Made by a program: the position numbers and the translations under genes. DNA of 64,000 bases from Sulfuricaulis limicola (lineage in GTDB: Bacteria > Pseudomonadota > Gammaproteobacteria > Acidiferrobacterales > Sulfurifustaceae), in the NCBI RefSeq assembly GCF_002355735.1, contig NZ_AP014879.1, positions 1,860,001 through 1,924,000 of the forward strand, read 5' to 3'. The stretch's first letter is position 1; each line of letters opens with the position of its first letter. The notes beneath the pieces were generated by a model that did no database searches, was not told where the DNA came from, and saw nothing but the letters and a program-made list of their open reading frames with translations. Shown here one piece after another: positions 42,369-51,120 of this stretch.

Positions 42369-44294
42369 ATGCCAAGCTCACTCCAAGGCCGTCCCGTGCG
42401 GTTGCTGCTGATCAACCCCAAATTTCCGGAGAGCTTCTGGAGCTTTCGTTGGGCACTGGAAAACATCCTGCCTGACAACAAACGCGCACTCAATCCGCCG
42501 CTCGGGCTGGCCACGCTGGCGGCGCTGTGCCCGCCCGGCTGGCAGGTGGAAATCATTGACGAGAACATCGAACCGGTGCCGTTGCATCCGCAGGCGGATA
42601 TCGTCGGCATCTGCGGCATGGCCGTGCAGTTCCGACGCCAGCAGGAGCTGATCGAATACTACCGCCGGCAGGGCCATTACGTGGTGGCCGGCGGCAGTTT
42701 TGCCTCGTTGTGCCCGGAGCGCTTCGCGGATCTGGCCGACACCGTCGTGGCCGGCGAGGCCGAATATATCTGGCCCGAATTCTGCCGTGACTTCGAACGC
42801 AACGCGCCCCAACCCCGCTACCGGGAGACCGGCGTGGTCAGGCTGGAAGACTCGCCGACGCCGCGTTTCGACCTGCTGAAGCTGGATCGTTACGTCACCG
42901 CGAGCATGCAGTTCTCGCGCGGCTGCCCTTACCGTTGTGAATTCTGCGACATCATCGTCATGTTCGGACGCCGCCCGCGCACCAAAAGCCTGGAGCAGAT
43001 CGGCCGCGAGCTCGACCGGCTGCGCGGTCAGGATATCCACAATGTATTCTTCGTGGACGACAACCTGATCGGTAACCCCAAACTGGCGAAAGTACTGCTG
43101 CGTTATCTCGCGGTTTATCAGGAACGCCATCACTATGTCTTCCAGTTCGGCACCGAGGCGTCGATCAACCTGGCGGATGACGCCGAGCTGTTGCAGCTGT
43201 TTCAGGCCGCGAATTTTGCCTGGGTGTTCATCGGCATCGAGTCGCCGGATGAAGACAGCCTGAAGGAGACGCTCAAAACCCAGAACACCGGTCGCGACCT
43301 GCTGTCTGCCGTACGCACCCTCTATGCCCACGGGTTGGACGTGCTGGCGGGGTTCATCATCGGTTTCGACAACGACACGCTCGACAGCTTCGACAAGCAG
43401 TACCGCTTCATCACCGGCGCCGGTATCCAGGTTTCCATGGTCGGCCTGCTCACGGCGCTGCCGCGCACGCCGCTCTACGAACGCCTCCGGCAGGAGGGGC
43501 GGCTGATCGCCGGGGCCGAACACGGCGACAACACCAAGCCGGGCACCAATATCATTCCCAAACACATGGGCTATGAGGCCATGGTGCAGCATTATCAGGT
43601 GCTGTACCGGCGCTTGTTCGGCGACTCGGGAATCGCCCAGCGCATCGGCAACAAATTCCGCTATCTCCGGAACCCGGTTTACCAGGGAAAGTATTCACGG
43701 CACGAGCGCCTGGTGATAGTGCACCGGCTGTTTACGCGTGCCCTGCTCAATGGCGGGCCGATGCGGTTGCTCCACATTTTGCGCACCCTGACCGCCGCGC
43801 CGCCGCGCGCCTGGCCGCAGGTGCTCGCGGACTGGATCGCGGGGCTGGCCATGCGCGACTATATCGAGCGCCACTTCCTGACTGACCGCCATCGGGAGCA
43901 GCACCTGGCGCAGCGCACCGCCGCCATGTTGCACAAACTGTGTGCGGCCGAGATACGTCGTGGTGTGGTAGAAATTGGCAGCCGCGTCGGTGAGGGCGGC
44001 GCGCATTTGCAAATCCTGCTGCGCGGCTACGTCGGTCGCGTATTCTTCGCGCGCGCCGCGCGGCGTCTGGAGAAAATGCTGCACCGCTCCGCCGCTACCG
44101 TAACGCTGCACATCGAAGCACTGCGCGCGGATCAGCAGCGGCAGCTCGAACGCCTGCTCAAGCGTCTTGCTCCCCATGGCGATCGCGTTTCAGTCTGGAT
44201 CGATGAGCGTGTACGGCCGCTGGTGCCGATCGACTCCTCGGTATTTCATGTGCTGCTGACGCGCGACCCGCACAACAACCTCCCTTCGGCTTGA
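42369..44294 (+). CDS. B12-binding radical SAM protein (DUF4070-like)
   Basis: 641 residues. The N-terminus (10-150) is a cobalamin-binding-like Rossmann domain (VRLLLINPKFPESFW, NPPLGLATLAALCP, VVAGGSFAS, VVAGEAEYIWPEF). The radical SAM core starts at SRGCPYRCEFCDIIVMFGRR with the CxxxCxxC cluster motif, then FFVDDNLIGN and FIGIESPDE. A DUF4070-type region follows (GAGIQVSMVGLLTALPRTPL). The last 190 residues, about half of them basic helices, match nothing I know. The substrate is unknown. I chose the ATG at 42369 (AGGGA upstream) over the GTG at 42339. A stand-alone gene. Confidence 0.85.
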   Translation: MPSSLQGRPVRLLLINPKFPESFWSFRWALENILPDNKRALNPPLGLATLAALCPPGWQVEIIDENIEPVPLHPQADIVGICGMAVQFRRQQELIEYYRRQGHYVVAGGSFASLCPERFADLADTVVAGEAEYIWPEFCRDFERNAPQPRYRETGVVRLEDSPTPRFDLLKLDRYVTASMQFSRGCPYRCEFCDIIVMFGRRPRTKSLEQIGRELDRLRGQDIHNVFFVDDNLIGNPKLAKVLLRYLAVYQERHHYVFQFGTEASINLADDAELLQLFQAANFAWVFIGIESPDEDSLKETLKTQNTGRDLLSAVRTLYAHGLDVLAGFIIGFDNDTLDSFDKQYRFITGAGIQVSMVGLLTALPRTPLYERLRQEGRLIAGAEHGDNTKPGTNIIPKHMGYEAMVQHYQVLYRRLFGDSGIAQRIGNKFRYLRNPVYQGKYSRHERLVIVHRLFTRALLNGGPMRLLHILRTLTAAPPRAWPQVLADWIAGLAMRDYIERHFLTDRHREQHLAQRTAAMLHKLCAAEIRRGVVEIGSRVGEGGAHLQILLRGYVGRVFFARAARRLEKMLHRSAATVTLHIEALRADQQRQLERLLKRLAPHGDRVSVWIDERVRPLVPIDSSVFHVLLTRDPHNNLPSA

Positions 44295-44330
44295 TCCCCC
44301 GGCTGTGGTGCCGGTTCCAATGCCATCCAT

Positions 44331-45758
44331 TCATTCCGGCGGCGCCACCGAACCGGCGTAGAACACCTCGCACTCTCCGCCCGGAAAAAGGTCCCTCCCC
44401 TTCTTGAGCAGCTTGCGCGCCGGCCCGGTGAGGGACATGAGGATGTTCGGCTTCTCCACCACCGGTTTCTGGAAGCTGCCACGGATTTTTTGCCGTACCT
44501 TGACACAGCCCTTGGCGTCGATGGTTGCCATGGTCACGTCATTGAATTGCTCGTTGACGAAATCGAGTCCGCCATGAAGGGCAATCCGGTTCTGCTTCGT
44601 CGCCATGGCCACATCCTGCGCCTGCGCCACGCCGCGTTCGACCTTCCAGTCGGATACCAGCGTCCGGATCTCGCTGTGACCCTCCGATCCCTGAAAGATG
44701 CTGGCGAAGTTGTACCCCTTGGTGACCGCCAGACCGATGGGTCCGGCGAAGAAGAAGGCGCCCACGTCGACGAGGTTGAAGTTCTGGCTGGATTCGAACC
44801 GGGACAGCACCCGGTCGAGGTCGATGCCGTCGAACGTGATATTCTCGCCCTTCAGGTAGGCCTCTCCTTCCGCTGTCTGCTTCATCTCGCTCACGGTCTT
44901 TCCCTGCATTGACAGGTTCGCGGAAAAATCCATCGCGCCTTGCGCGACCTTCTGCGGCGACAGGGTCTTGAGGAACTCCTCGCTGCGGAACTGCGGCAAA
45001 GAGTAGAGCACGTGGTAACGCGGCACGCTGTCCGAAAAGTCCGCCTGCATGCTCCCCGATCCCTGCGCGCCAAAAATACGCATCGTCACCGGCTTGAGTT
45101 CGTAGACCCCATTCTTTCCCTTAAGCGTGAGTTTCAAATTGGATGCCGTGAGATCATTTTTCCGGATCTCGTCGCAGTCGAGCTGCGCGGTGAAGGAAAG
45201 TCGCTTCATAAGATCCGGTCTTGCCCCGCCCGGAAGCCGCAGGCGGCGCAGATCCAGCTTGCAGTTTGCCGCCTCGAATCCCTGCCCGGATTGCTGGTCC
45301 GTGTAGACGATAGTCCCATCCGAAAAGGAAACCTTCGCCAGGTCCAGAACGGGTAACGGTTTGTCAGAGGCTTCCGATTTCTGGAAGTTGAACTTGCCGT
45401 CGCGATCCCGTTCGATGGAAATCGCAGGTTGCTTCAGTGTGATCCTGTCGATCCGGACTTTCTGATAGAACAGAGGCAGGATTTCGATCCCGATGCTGGC
45501 TTGTCTGGCGGAGACCAGGTCCGTTCCCCGGTTGCGGATGCGTCCATCCTCCAGCGTGAGGTGCAGGCCCGGGAAAAAACCGATGCCCAGGCGTCCGCCG
45601 GCACTGACTTCCATCCCCAAAGCCTTTGAAGCGGCCGCTTCCAACCGGGGTTTATAGGCATTGGCGTCTACAAAAAACAATAGGGCGAGCGCGGCCAGAA
45701 CCAGCAGGCCAACGAACCCGCCGACGGCTAGCAGGATGATTTTAAGTGATCTGGACAA
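44331..45758 (-). CDS. AsmA family protein
   Basis: 475 residues. One N-terminal transmembrane helix (5-30), then FFVDANAYKPRLEAAASKAL and LHLTLEDGRIRNRG of the AsmA N-terminal domain and a long beta-rich periplasmic part ending FVNEQFNDVTMATIDAKGCV with QKIRGSFQKPVVEKPNILMS. AsmA-type proteins are bridge-like proteins linked to phospholipid transport and outer-membrane assembly. The start is a TTG at 45758; an in-frame stop lies four codons upstream and no ATG fits. Convergent with the radical SAM gene, 36 bp apart. Confidence 0.87.
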   Translation of the reverse strand: MSRSLKIILLAVGGFVGLLVLAALALLFFVDANAYKPRLEAAASKALGMEVSAGGRLGIGFFPGLHLTLEDGRIRNRGTDLVSARQASIGIEILPLFYQKVRIDRITLKQPAISIERDRDGKFNFQKSEASDKPLPVLDLAKVSFSDGTIVYTDQQSGQGFEAANCKLDLRRLRLPGGARPDLMKRLSFTAQLDCDEIRKNDLTASNLKLTLKGKNGVYELKPVTMRIFGAQGSGSMQADFSDSVPRYHVLYSLPQFRSEEFLKTLSPQKVAQGAMDFSANLSMQGKTVSEMKQTAEGEAYLKGENITFDGIDLDRVLSRFESSQNFNLVDVGAFFFAGPIGLAVTKGYNFASIFQGSEGHSEIRTLVSDWKVERGVAQAQDVAMATKQNRIALHGGLDFVNEQFNDVTMATIDAKGCVKVRQKIRGSFQKPVVEKPNILMSLTGPARKLLKKGRDLFPGGECEVFYAGSVAPPE

Positions 45759-45833
45759 TGTCTTGATTCAGCCTTGCGGAAATTCTACCAGCAGCCGGCA
45801 AGCACGCGTACCGGAGCCTAAGCTGGCTTGCCG

Positions 45834-46487
45834 CTAGTGGCGCGCTTTTTTCTGTTTGCGCGGCGGTTTTGCCGCCGCCTTGAGGCCGTCGAGATAGCCG
45901 TCGATCAGGGGCGCGGCGGTTTTGGCGAGCGCCACGTATTTCGGGTCGAGCACCCAGTTGGTGATCAGGCCATCCACCAGCGCATGCAGCCCGACCGCTG
46001 CGAGCCGCGGGTTGACCGATGCGGCGAGCAAGCCTTTTTTGGCGGCGTTGCGCAGCCCGCGCTCGATGCGGCCGAGGCACTCGGTGCGGCACTCGATGTG
46101 GCGCGCGCGCAGCGGCTCCATTTCGTCGGCATACTCGACCTTGTAGCGCGAAATTTCCGCCACACGCCGGGACTGCGGGTCGGTGGTCACGCGTTCGAGC
46201 ACGGCCAGGGCGCAGCGGCGCACGTAGGCCAGCGGGTCCTCGATGTCCTCGTCACCGGCGCGCGCCACCATTTCCTCCATCGGCAGCGACACGCGCTGCA
46301 TCATGGCGTCGAACAGGTCGGCCTTGTTCTTGAAGTGCCAGTAGATGGCGCCGCGGGTGACACCGGCGGCGTCGGCCACGTCGGCCAGCGAGGTGCGCGC
46401 CACCCCCTTCTTGATGAAGACGCGCTCGGCGGTATCGAGAATACGATCGCGCGTTTCCAGTGCCTCTTTCTTGGTACGTCGGACCAT
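45834..46487 (-). CDS. TetR/AcrR-family repressor of the RND efflux operon
   Basis: 217 residues. The N-terminal HTH shows TRDRILDTAERVFIKKGVAR, TSLADVADAAGVTRGAIYWH and FKNKADLFDAM, the classic AcrR/TtgR pattern, and the C-terminal domain is of the TetR_C_2 (AcrR) type (REISRYKVEYADEM-like region). It should repress the divergent efflux genes and itself and be released by drugs or other hydrophobic ligands. The AcrR-like palindrome between the two genes supports this. Confidence 0.9.
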   Translation of the reverse strand: MVRRTKKEALETRDRILDTAERVFIKKGVARTSLADVADAAGVTRGAIYWHFKNKADLFDAMMQRVSLPMEEMVARAGDEDIEDPLAYVRRCALAVLERVTTDPQSRRVAEISRYKVEYADEMEPLRARHIECRTECLGRIERGLRNAAKKGLLAASVNPRLAAVGLHALVDGLITNWVLDPKYVALAKTAAPLIDGYLDGLKAAAKPPRKQKKARH

Positions 46488-46575
46488 CAGATATGGATCT
46501 CCGGTGTTACGAACCGCGGCTCATACCCCTACGGGTAAAATGGGTTCAGGATCTGAAAAAACCGCGTCAGGCTAT

Positions 46576-46599
46576 TTACATACATTCATGAATGTATAT
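46576..46599. promoter_or_regulatory. AcrR-type operator
   Basis: A 24-bp element around the perfect 18-bp palindrome ATACATTCATGAATGTAT (46579-46596). It agrees with the known E. coli AcrR operator at 21 of 24 positions, as I recall that sequence. It lies between the divergent tetR and efflux genes. Confidence 0.8.
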
Positions 46600-46695
46600 A
46601 GTATACCGCCTTCGATGGGATGTCATCTGTGCGGATGACGACTGCATCGGCCCAGCCCGGCGCGCTCACGCGCCGGATGAATCGAGACAACAAAC

Positions 46696-47892
46696 ATGAG
46701 AAGCAGAAGCTCGACAATGCCCGCCGCCGTCCGTATCCATGGATGGTTTTTTCCGGCACTCGCCGCGATTCTGATCGCCGGTTGCGATGGCGCCAACTCG
46801 CAGCCGCCCGGCGGCATGCCGCCGCCCGAGGTGGCGGTGGTGACGATCGAGCCGAAAAATATTCCCGCGACATTTGAATATACCGGCCAGACCGCCGGCT
46901 CGCGCGAGGTCGAGGTGCGGGCGCGCGTCACCGGCATTCTGCAAAAACGCAATTACACCGAGGGCGGCAGCGTCACCGCGGGTCAATCGCTGTTCACCAT
47001 CGACCCGGCTTTATACGACGCGGCGCTCAAACGCGCTCAAGCCGATCTCGGCGCGGTGCAGGCGCGGCTCCAGCAGTGGCGGCGCGAGGTGGCGCGCCTC
47101 AAACCGCTGTTCAAGGCCAAGGCCGTGAGCCAGAAGGATTACGACGACGCCGTGTCGAACGAGGCCATCGCCTCCGCCGACGTCAAGGCGGCGCAGGCGC
47201 GCGTCGTCGAGGCGCGCCTCAATCTCGAGTACACGCGCGTCGAGTCGCCGATACCCGGCATCGCCGGCCGCGGATTGCGCTCCGAGGGCAATTACGTGTC
47301 CGGTCCCGACGTATTGCTTACGACGGTGACACAGATCGATCCGATTTACGTGTTGTTCGGCATTTCCGACCAGGATCGCCTCAAGCTGCATCGTGAATCC
47401 GAGGCCGGACGCCTGGTGCTGCCGAAGGACGGGCAGTTCGACGTGCAGGTCAAGCTCGCCGAAGGCGGCCTGTACGCCAAAACCGGAAAAATGAATTTCA
47501 CCGGCGTGATCGTTTCCGGCACCACCGGCACCAGCGAGGCGCGCGCCGAACTGCCGAACCCGGACGGGCTGCTGCGCCCCGGCCAGTTCGTGCGCGTGAT
47601 CCTGGGCGGCGCGCAGCGCCCGAACGCCATCCTGGTGCCGCAACGCGCGGTGCTGGAAGGTCCGAACGGAAAATTCGTCTACCTCGTGAACAGCGAGGGC
47701 AAGGCCGAAGCACGGCCGGTGCAGCTCGGCGACTGGCAGGGCGACGACTGGATCATCATTGCCGGACTCAACCCCGGAGACAAGGTGATTGTGGACGGCG
47801 TCATGAAAATCGGTCCCGGCGCGCCGGTGCGCGTGGCCGATCCGAACGCGCCCAAGCCGGGTCCCGCCGCTCCCAAGGCGGCCGCAAAATAA
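46696..47892 (+). CDS. RND efflux periplasmic adaptor (AcrA/MexA type)
   Basis: 398 residues. A lipoprotein signal ends LIAGC. Barrel-sandwich halves (AGSREVEVRARVTGIL, EGGSVTAGQSLFTID) flank a helical hairpin (about 100-170), then LNLEYTRVESPIPGIAGR and beta-barrel and membrane-proximal domains (LLRPGQFVRVILGG, AILVPQRAVLEGPNGKFVYL). It links the inner-membrane pump to the outer-membrane channel. First gene of a three-gene operon under the AcrR-like operator. Confidence 0.92.
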   Translation: MRSRSSTMPAAVRIHGWFFPALAAILIAGCDGANSQPPGGMPPPEVAVVTIEPKNIPATFEYTGQTAGSREVEVRARVTGILQKRNYTEGGSVTAGQSLFTIDPALYDAALKRAQADLGAVQARLQQWRREVARLKPLFKAKAVSQKDYDDAVSNEAIASADVKAAQARVVEARLNLEYTRVESPIPGIAGRGLRSEGNYVSGPDVLLTTVTQIDPIYVLFGISDQDRLKLHRESEAGRLVLPKDGQFDVQVKLAEGGLYAKTGKMNFTGVIVSGTTGTSEARAELPNPDGLLRPGQFVRVILGGAQRPNAILVPQRAVLEGPNGKFVYLVNSEGKAEARPVQLGDWQGDDWIIIAGLNPGDKVIVDGVMKIGPGAPVRVADPNAPKPGPAAPKAAAK

Positions 47893-47913
47893 ACCGGTAC
47901 CGACGGCGCCACC

Positions 47914-50900
47914 ATGTTCTCGCGCTTCTTCATTGACCGCCCTATTCTTGCGGCCGTGCTGTCGATCTTCATCGTCATCGCCGGCCTCGCGGCGATGCGC
48001 GATCTGCCCATCGCCCAGTACCCGGAAATCGCCCCGCCCGTCGTCACGGTGCAGGCGGTCTATCCCGGCGCCTCCGCCGAGGTTCTCGAACAGACCGTGG
48101 CCGCGCCGCTCGAGAGCCAGATCACGGGCGTCGAGGACATGATCTACATGAGCTCGAACTCCGGCTCCAACGGCGTGGTGCAGATCCAGGTCACCTTCGA
48201 TATCGGCAGCGACTCCGACCAGGCCGCGCTCAACGTCAATAACCGCGTCAAGCAGGCCGAGCCGCGGCTGCCGGAGGAAGTACGCCGCCAGGGCGTGACG
48301 GTGCAGAAAGGTTCGTCGTCCTTCCTGCAGGTCATCGCCTTCTACTCGCCCGACGGGCGCTACGACAACCTGCACATCAGCAATTACATCACGCTCAACG
48401 TGCTCGACGTCCTGAAGCGCGTGCCCGGCACCACCAACGTCCAGATCTTCGGCGCCAAGGACTACGCCATGCGCATCTGGGTCAAGCCCGACCGCCTGAC
48501 CCAGCTGCGGCTGACGCCGAACGACCTGATCCGCGCGATCAACGAGCAGAACGCCCAGTTCGCCGCCGGCAAGATCGGGCAGTCGCCGTCCGGCGGCCCG
48601 CAGGAGCTGGTCTACACCATCACCACCAAGGGACGACTGAGCGAGCCGCGCGAGTTCGAGGACATCATCGTGCGCGCCAATCCCGACGGCTCGACGCTGC
48701 GTCTCAAGGACGTCGCGCGCGTCGAACTCGGCTCCAAGGATTACGAGTTCATCGGTCGCGTCAACGGCAAACAGGCGACATTGGTCGGCATCTTTCTCCA
48801 GCCGGGCGCCAACGCGCTCGAAGTCGCCGATAACGTCACCAAAACGGTCAACGAGCTGGCCCAGCGCTTCCCCGACGGCATCGAGCACAAGGTCGTGTAC
48901 GACACCACGCGCTTCGTAAAAGTGTCCATCCGCGAGGTGGTGAAGACGCTGGCCGAGGCCATGCTGCTGGTATTCCTCGTCGTGTACCTGTTCCTGCAGA
49001 ACTGGCGTGCCACGCTCATTCCGTTCGCGGCCGTGCCGGTATCGCTGATCGGCACCTTCGCGGGGATGTACCTGCTTGGCTACTCGATCAATACGCTGAC
49101 GTTGTTCGGCATGGTGCTGTCCATCGGCATCGTGGTCGACGACGCCATCGTGGTGCTGGAAAACATCGAACGCATCATGCACGAAGAAAAGGCCGAAGTG
49201 CGCGACGCGGCCGTCAAGGCCATGAACGAGGTGTCCAGCCCTATCGTCGCCATCGTGCTGGTACTGTGCGCGGTGTTCGTGCCAATCGCCTTCCTCGGCG
49301 GCCTGACCGGCGAGCTCTACCGCCAGTTCGCGGTCACCATCGCCATCGCGGTCGTGATCTCCGGCTTCGTGGCGCTCACGTTGACGCCATCGCTGTGCGT
49401 GTGGATCCTGAAACACGAACACAAGGTGCCCAACCGGTTTTTCAACTGGTTCAATGACTGGTTCCACCGCGTCACCGGCCACTACACCAGCGGCGCGGCC
49501 TGGATCGTCCGCCGCGGCGGGATCGGCCTGGGCCTGTTCCTGGTCATGGTTGTGGTCGCCGTCGGTCTGTGGCGCTTCACGCCGGGCAGCCTGGTGCCGG
49601 ACGAGGATCAGGGCTATTACATCGCCGCGGTGATTCTGCCCGACGGCGCGACGCTGGAGCGCACCGACAAGGTGGTCTCCGAAGTGGTGCAGGCGATCCG
49701 CTCCAACCCGGCCAACGAGAACGCGGTGGCCTTCACCGGCTTCGATTTTCTCGCCGGTTATTTTCACAATAATGCCGCCACCATCTTCGTCACCCAGAAA
49801 CACTGGGATGAACGCCATGTCACGAGCAAGCAGCTCGTGGGCGAGTTGTTCATGAAGACCGGGCACATCAAGGAGGCACTGGTGCTCGCCTTCACCCCGC
49901 CGCCGATCTTCGGCCTCGGCCAGGCGGGCGGTTTCGAGTTCTACCTGCAAAACCGCGGCGAAGGCGGCGCCCAGCGTCTGGCGCAGGTGATGGGCCAGTT
50001 TCTGCAAAAAGCCAACAGCGACCCGATGCTGGGCGGCGTGCAGACCCTGTGGCGCGCGAATGCGCCGCAACTGTACGTGGACGTGGATCGCGAGAAGGCC
50101 AAGGCGCTGGGCGTGCCGCTTGGCGATCTGTATGGTGCGCTGTCCGCCACGCTCGGAAATTATTACGTCAACGACTTCAACAAGTACGGCCGCACCTGGC
50201 AGGTGCTGATGTCGGCAGAGCCGGAATACCGCAAACAGCCGGACGCGATCGGCGATATCTACGTGCGCTCCGACAAGGGCCAGATGGTACCGCTGAGCGC
50301 GCTGGCCGCGGTTCGTTACAGCGCCGGCCCCGACCTGCTTACCCGCTTCAACAATCTCCCGGCGGTGAAGTTGTTCGGCCAGGGGGCACCCGGCGTGTCC
50401 TCGGGCCAGGCCATCGCGGAAACCGAGCGCATCGCGCGCGAAGTGCTGCCGGCCGACTTCGGTTATGACTGGGGTGGCGCCTCGTACCAGGAGAAAAAAT
50501 CCGGCGGTACCTCCGGACTCGCGCTCGGGCTGGCGGTGGTCATGGTGTTCCTGATCCTGGCCGCGCAATACAGCAAATGGTCGCTGCCGTTCACCGTGCT
50601 CATGGCCCTGCCCTTCGGCACCTTCGGCGCGCTCGCCGCGGTGTGGCTGCGCGGTTTCACCAACGACGTCTATTTCCAGATCGGCCTGGTGACGCTCCTC
50701 GGACTGGCCGCCAAGAACGCCATCCTGATCGTCGAATACGCGCTGCTCAAGCACCACGAGGGCCTGTCGGCCTCGGCCGCCGCGCTCGAAGCGGCGCGGC
50801 TGCGCTTCCGCCCCATCCTCATGACTTCGCTCGCCTTCATCCTTGGCGTGTTGCCGCTGGCCCTGTCCACCGGCGCCGGCGCCGGCGCGCGCCAGTCGGT

Positions 50901-51120
50901 CGGCACCGGCGTTATGGGCGGCATGATGGCGGCGACCTTCCTGGCGATTTTCTTCGTGCCCATGTTCTTCAAGCTCATTACCGACCGGCACCTGCTGGAG
51001 AAGCGATCAACGAAGGACATCCGGCACGAGATCGAGCGTCACAAGGAACTGCAACACAAATTGATACAGCAGCCGCATGTGGCGCCACGCATGAAGGGGG
51101 AAGGCGATGTCGAGATTTAA
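47914..51120 (+). CDS. RND multidrug efflux pump (AcrB/MexB, HAE1 family)
   Basis: 1068 residues, normal for HAE1 pumps. It starts MFSRFFIDRPILAAVLSIFI, has SIGIVVDDAIVVLENIER with the proton-relay Asp pair (residues 409-410, matching AcrB D407/D408), GLAAKNAILIVEYALL with the essential Lys, 12 predicted helices and two large periplasmic loops. Exports drugs or other amphiphiles by proton antiport. It starts 21 bp after the adaptor gene and overlaps the outer-membrane factor gene by 14 bp. The long open frame on the opposite strand here is a codon-bias artefact. Confidence 0.95.
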   Translation: MFSRFFIDRPILAAVLSIFIVIAGLAAMRDLPIAQYPEIAPPVVTVQAVYPGASAEVLEQTVAAPLESQITGVEDMIYMSSNSGSNGVVQIQVTFDIGSDSDQAALNVNNRVKQAEPRLPEEVRRQGVTVQKGSSSFLQVIAFYSPDGRYDNLHISNYITLNVLDVLKRVPGTTNVQIFGAKDYAMRIWVKPDRLTQLRLTPNDLIRAINEQNAQFAAGKIGQSPSGGPQELVYTITTKGRLSEPREFEDIIVRANPDGSTLRLKDVARVELGSKDYEFIGRVNGKQATLVGIFLQPGANALEVADNVTKTVNELAQRFPDGIEHKVVYDTTRFVKVSIREVVKTLAEAMLLVFLVVYLFLQNWRATLIPFAAVPVSLIGTFAGMYLLGYSINTLTLFGMVLSIGIVVDDAIVVLENIERIMHEEKAEVRDAAVKAMNEVSSPIVAIVLVLCAVFVPIAFLGGLTGELYRQFAVTIAIAVVISGFVALTLTPSLCVWILKHEHKVPNRFFNWFNDWFHRVTGHYTSGAAWIVRRGGIGLGLFLVMVVVAVGLWRFTPGSLVPDEDQGYYIAAVILPDGATLERTDKVVSEVVQAIRSNPANENAVAFTGFDFLAGYFHNNAATIFVTQKHWDERHVTSKQLVGELFMKTGHIKEALVLAFTPPPIFGLGQAGGFEFYLQNRGEGGAQRLAQVMGQFLQKANSDPMLGGVQTLWRANAPQLYVDVDREKAKALGVPLGDLYGALSATLGNYYVNDFNKYGRTWQVLMSAEPEYRKQPDAIGDIYVRSDKGQMVPLSALAAVRYSAGPDLLTRFNNLPAVKLFGQGAPGVSSGQAIAETERIAREVLPADFGYDWGGASYQEKKSGGTSGLALGLAVVMVFLILAAQYSKWSLPFTVLMALPFGTFGALAAVWLRGFTNDVYFQIGLVTLLGLAAKNAILIVEYALLKHHEGLSASAAALEAARLRFRPILMTSLAFILGVLPLALSTGAGAGARQSVGTGVMGGMMAATFLAIFFVPMFFKLITDRHLLEKRSTKDIRHEIERHKELQHKLIQQPHVAPRMKGEGDVEI

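Noticed and set aside
47011-50991. A 1326-codon open frame on the strand opposite the RND pump
   Set aside because: It lies fully antisense to a well-supported AcrB-type gene and the adaptor's end. Its product is rich in His, Arg, Gln and Asp with no domain, which is typical of the mirror frame of GC-rich genes.
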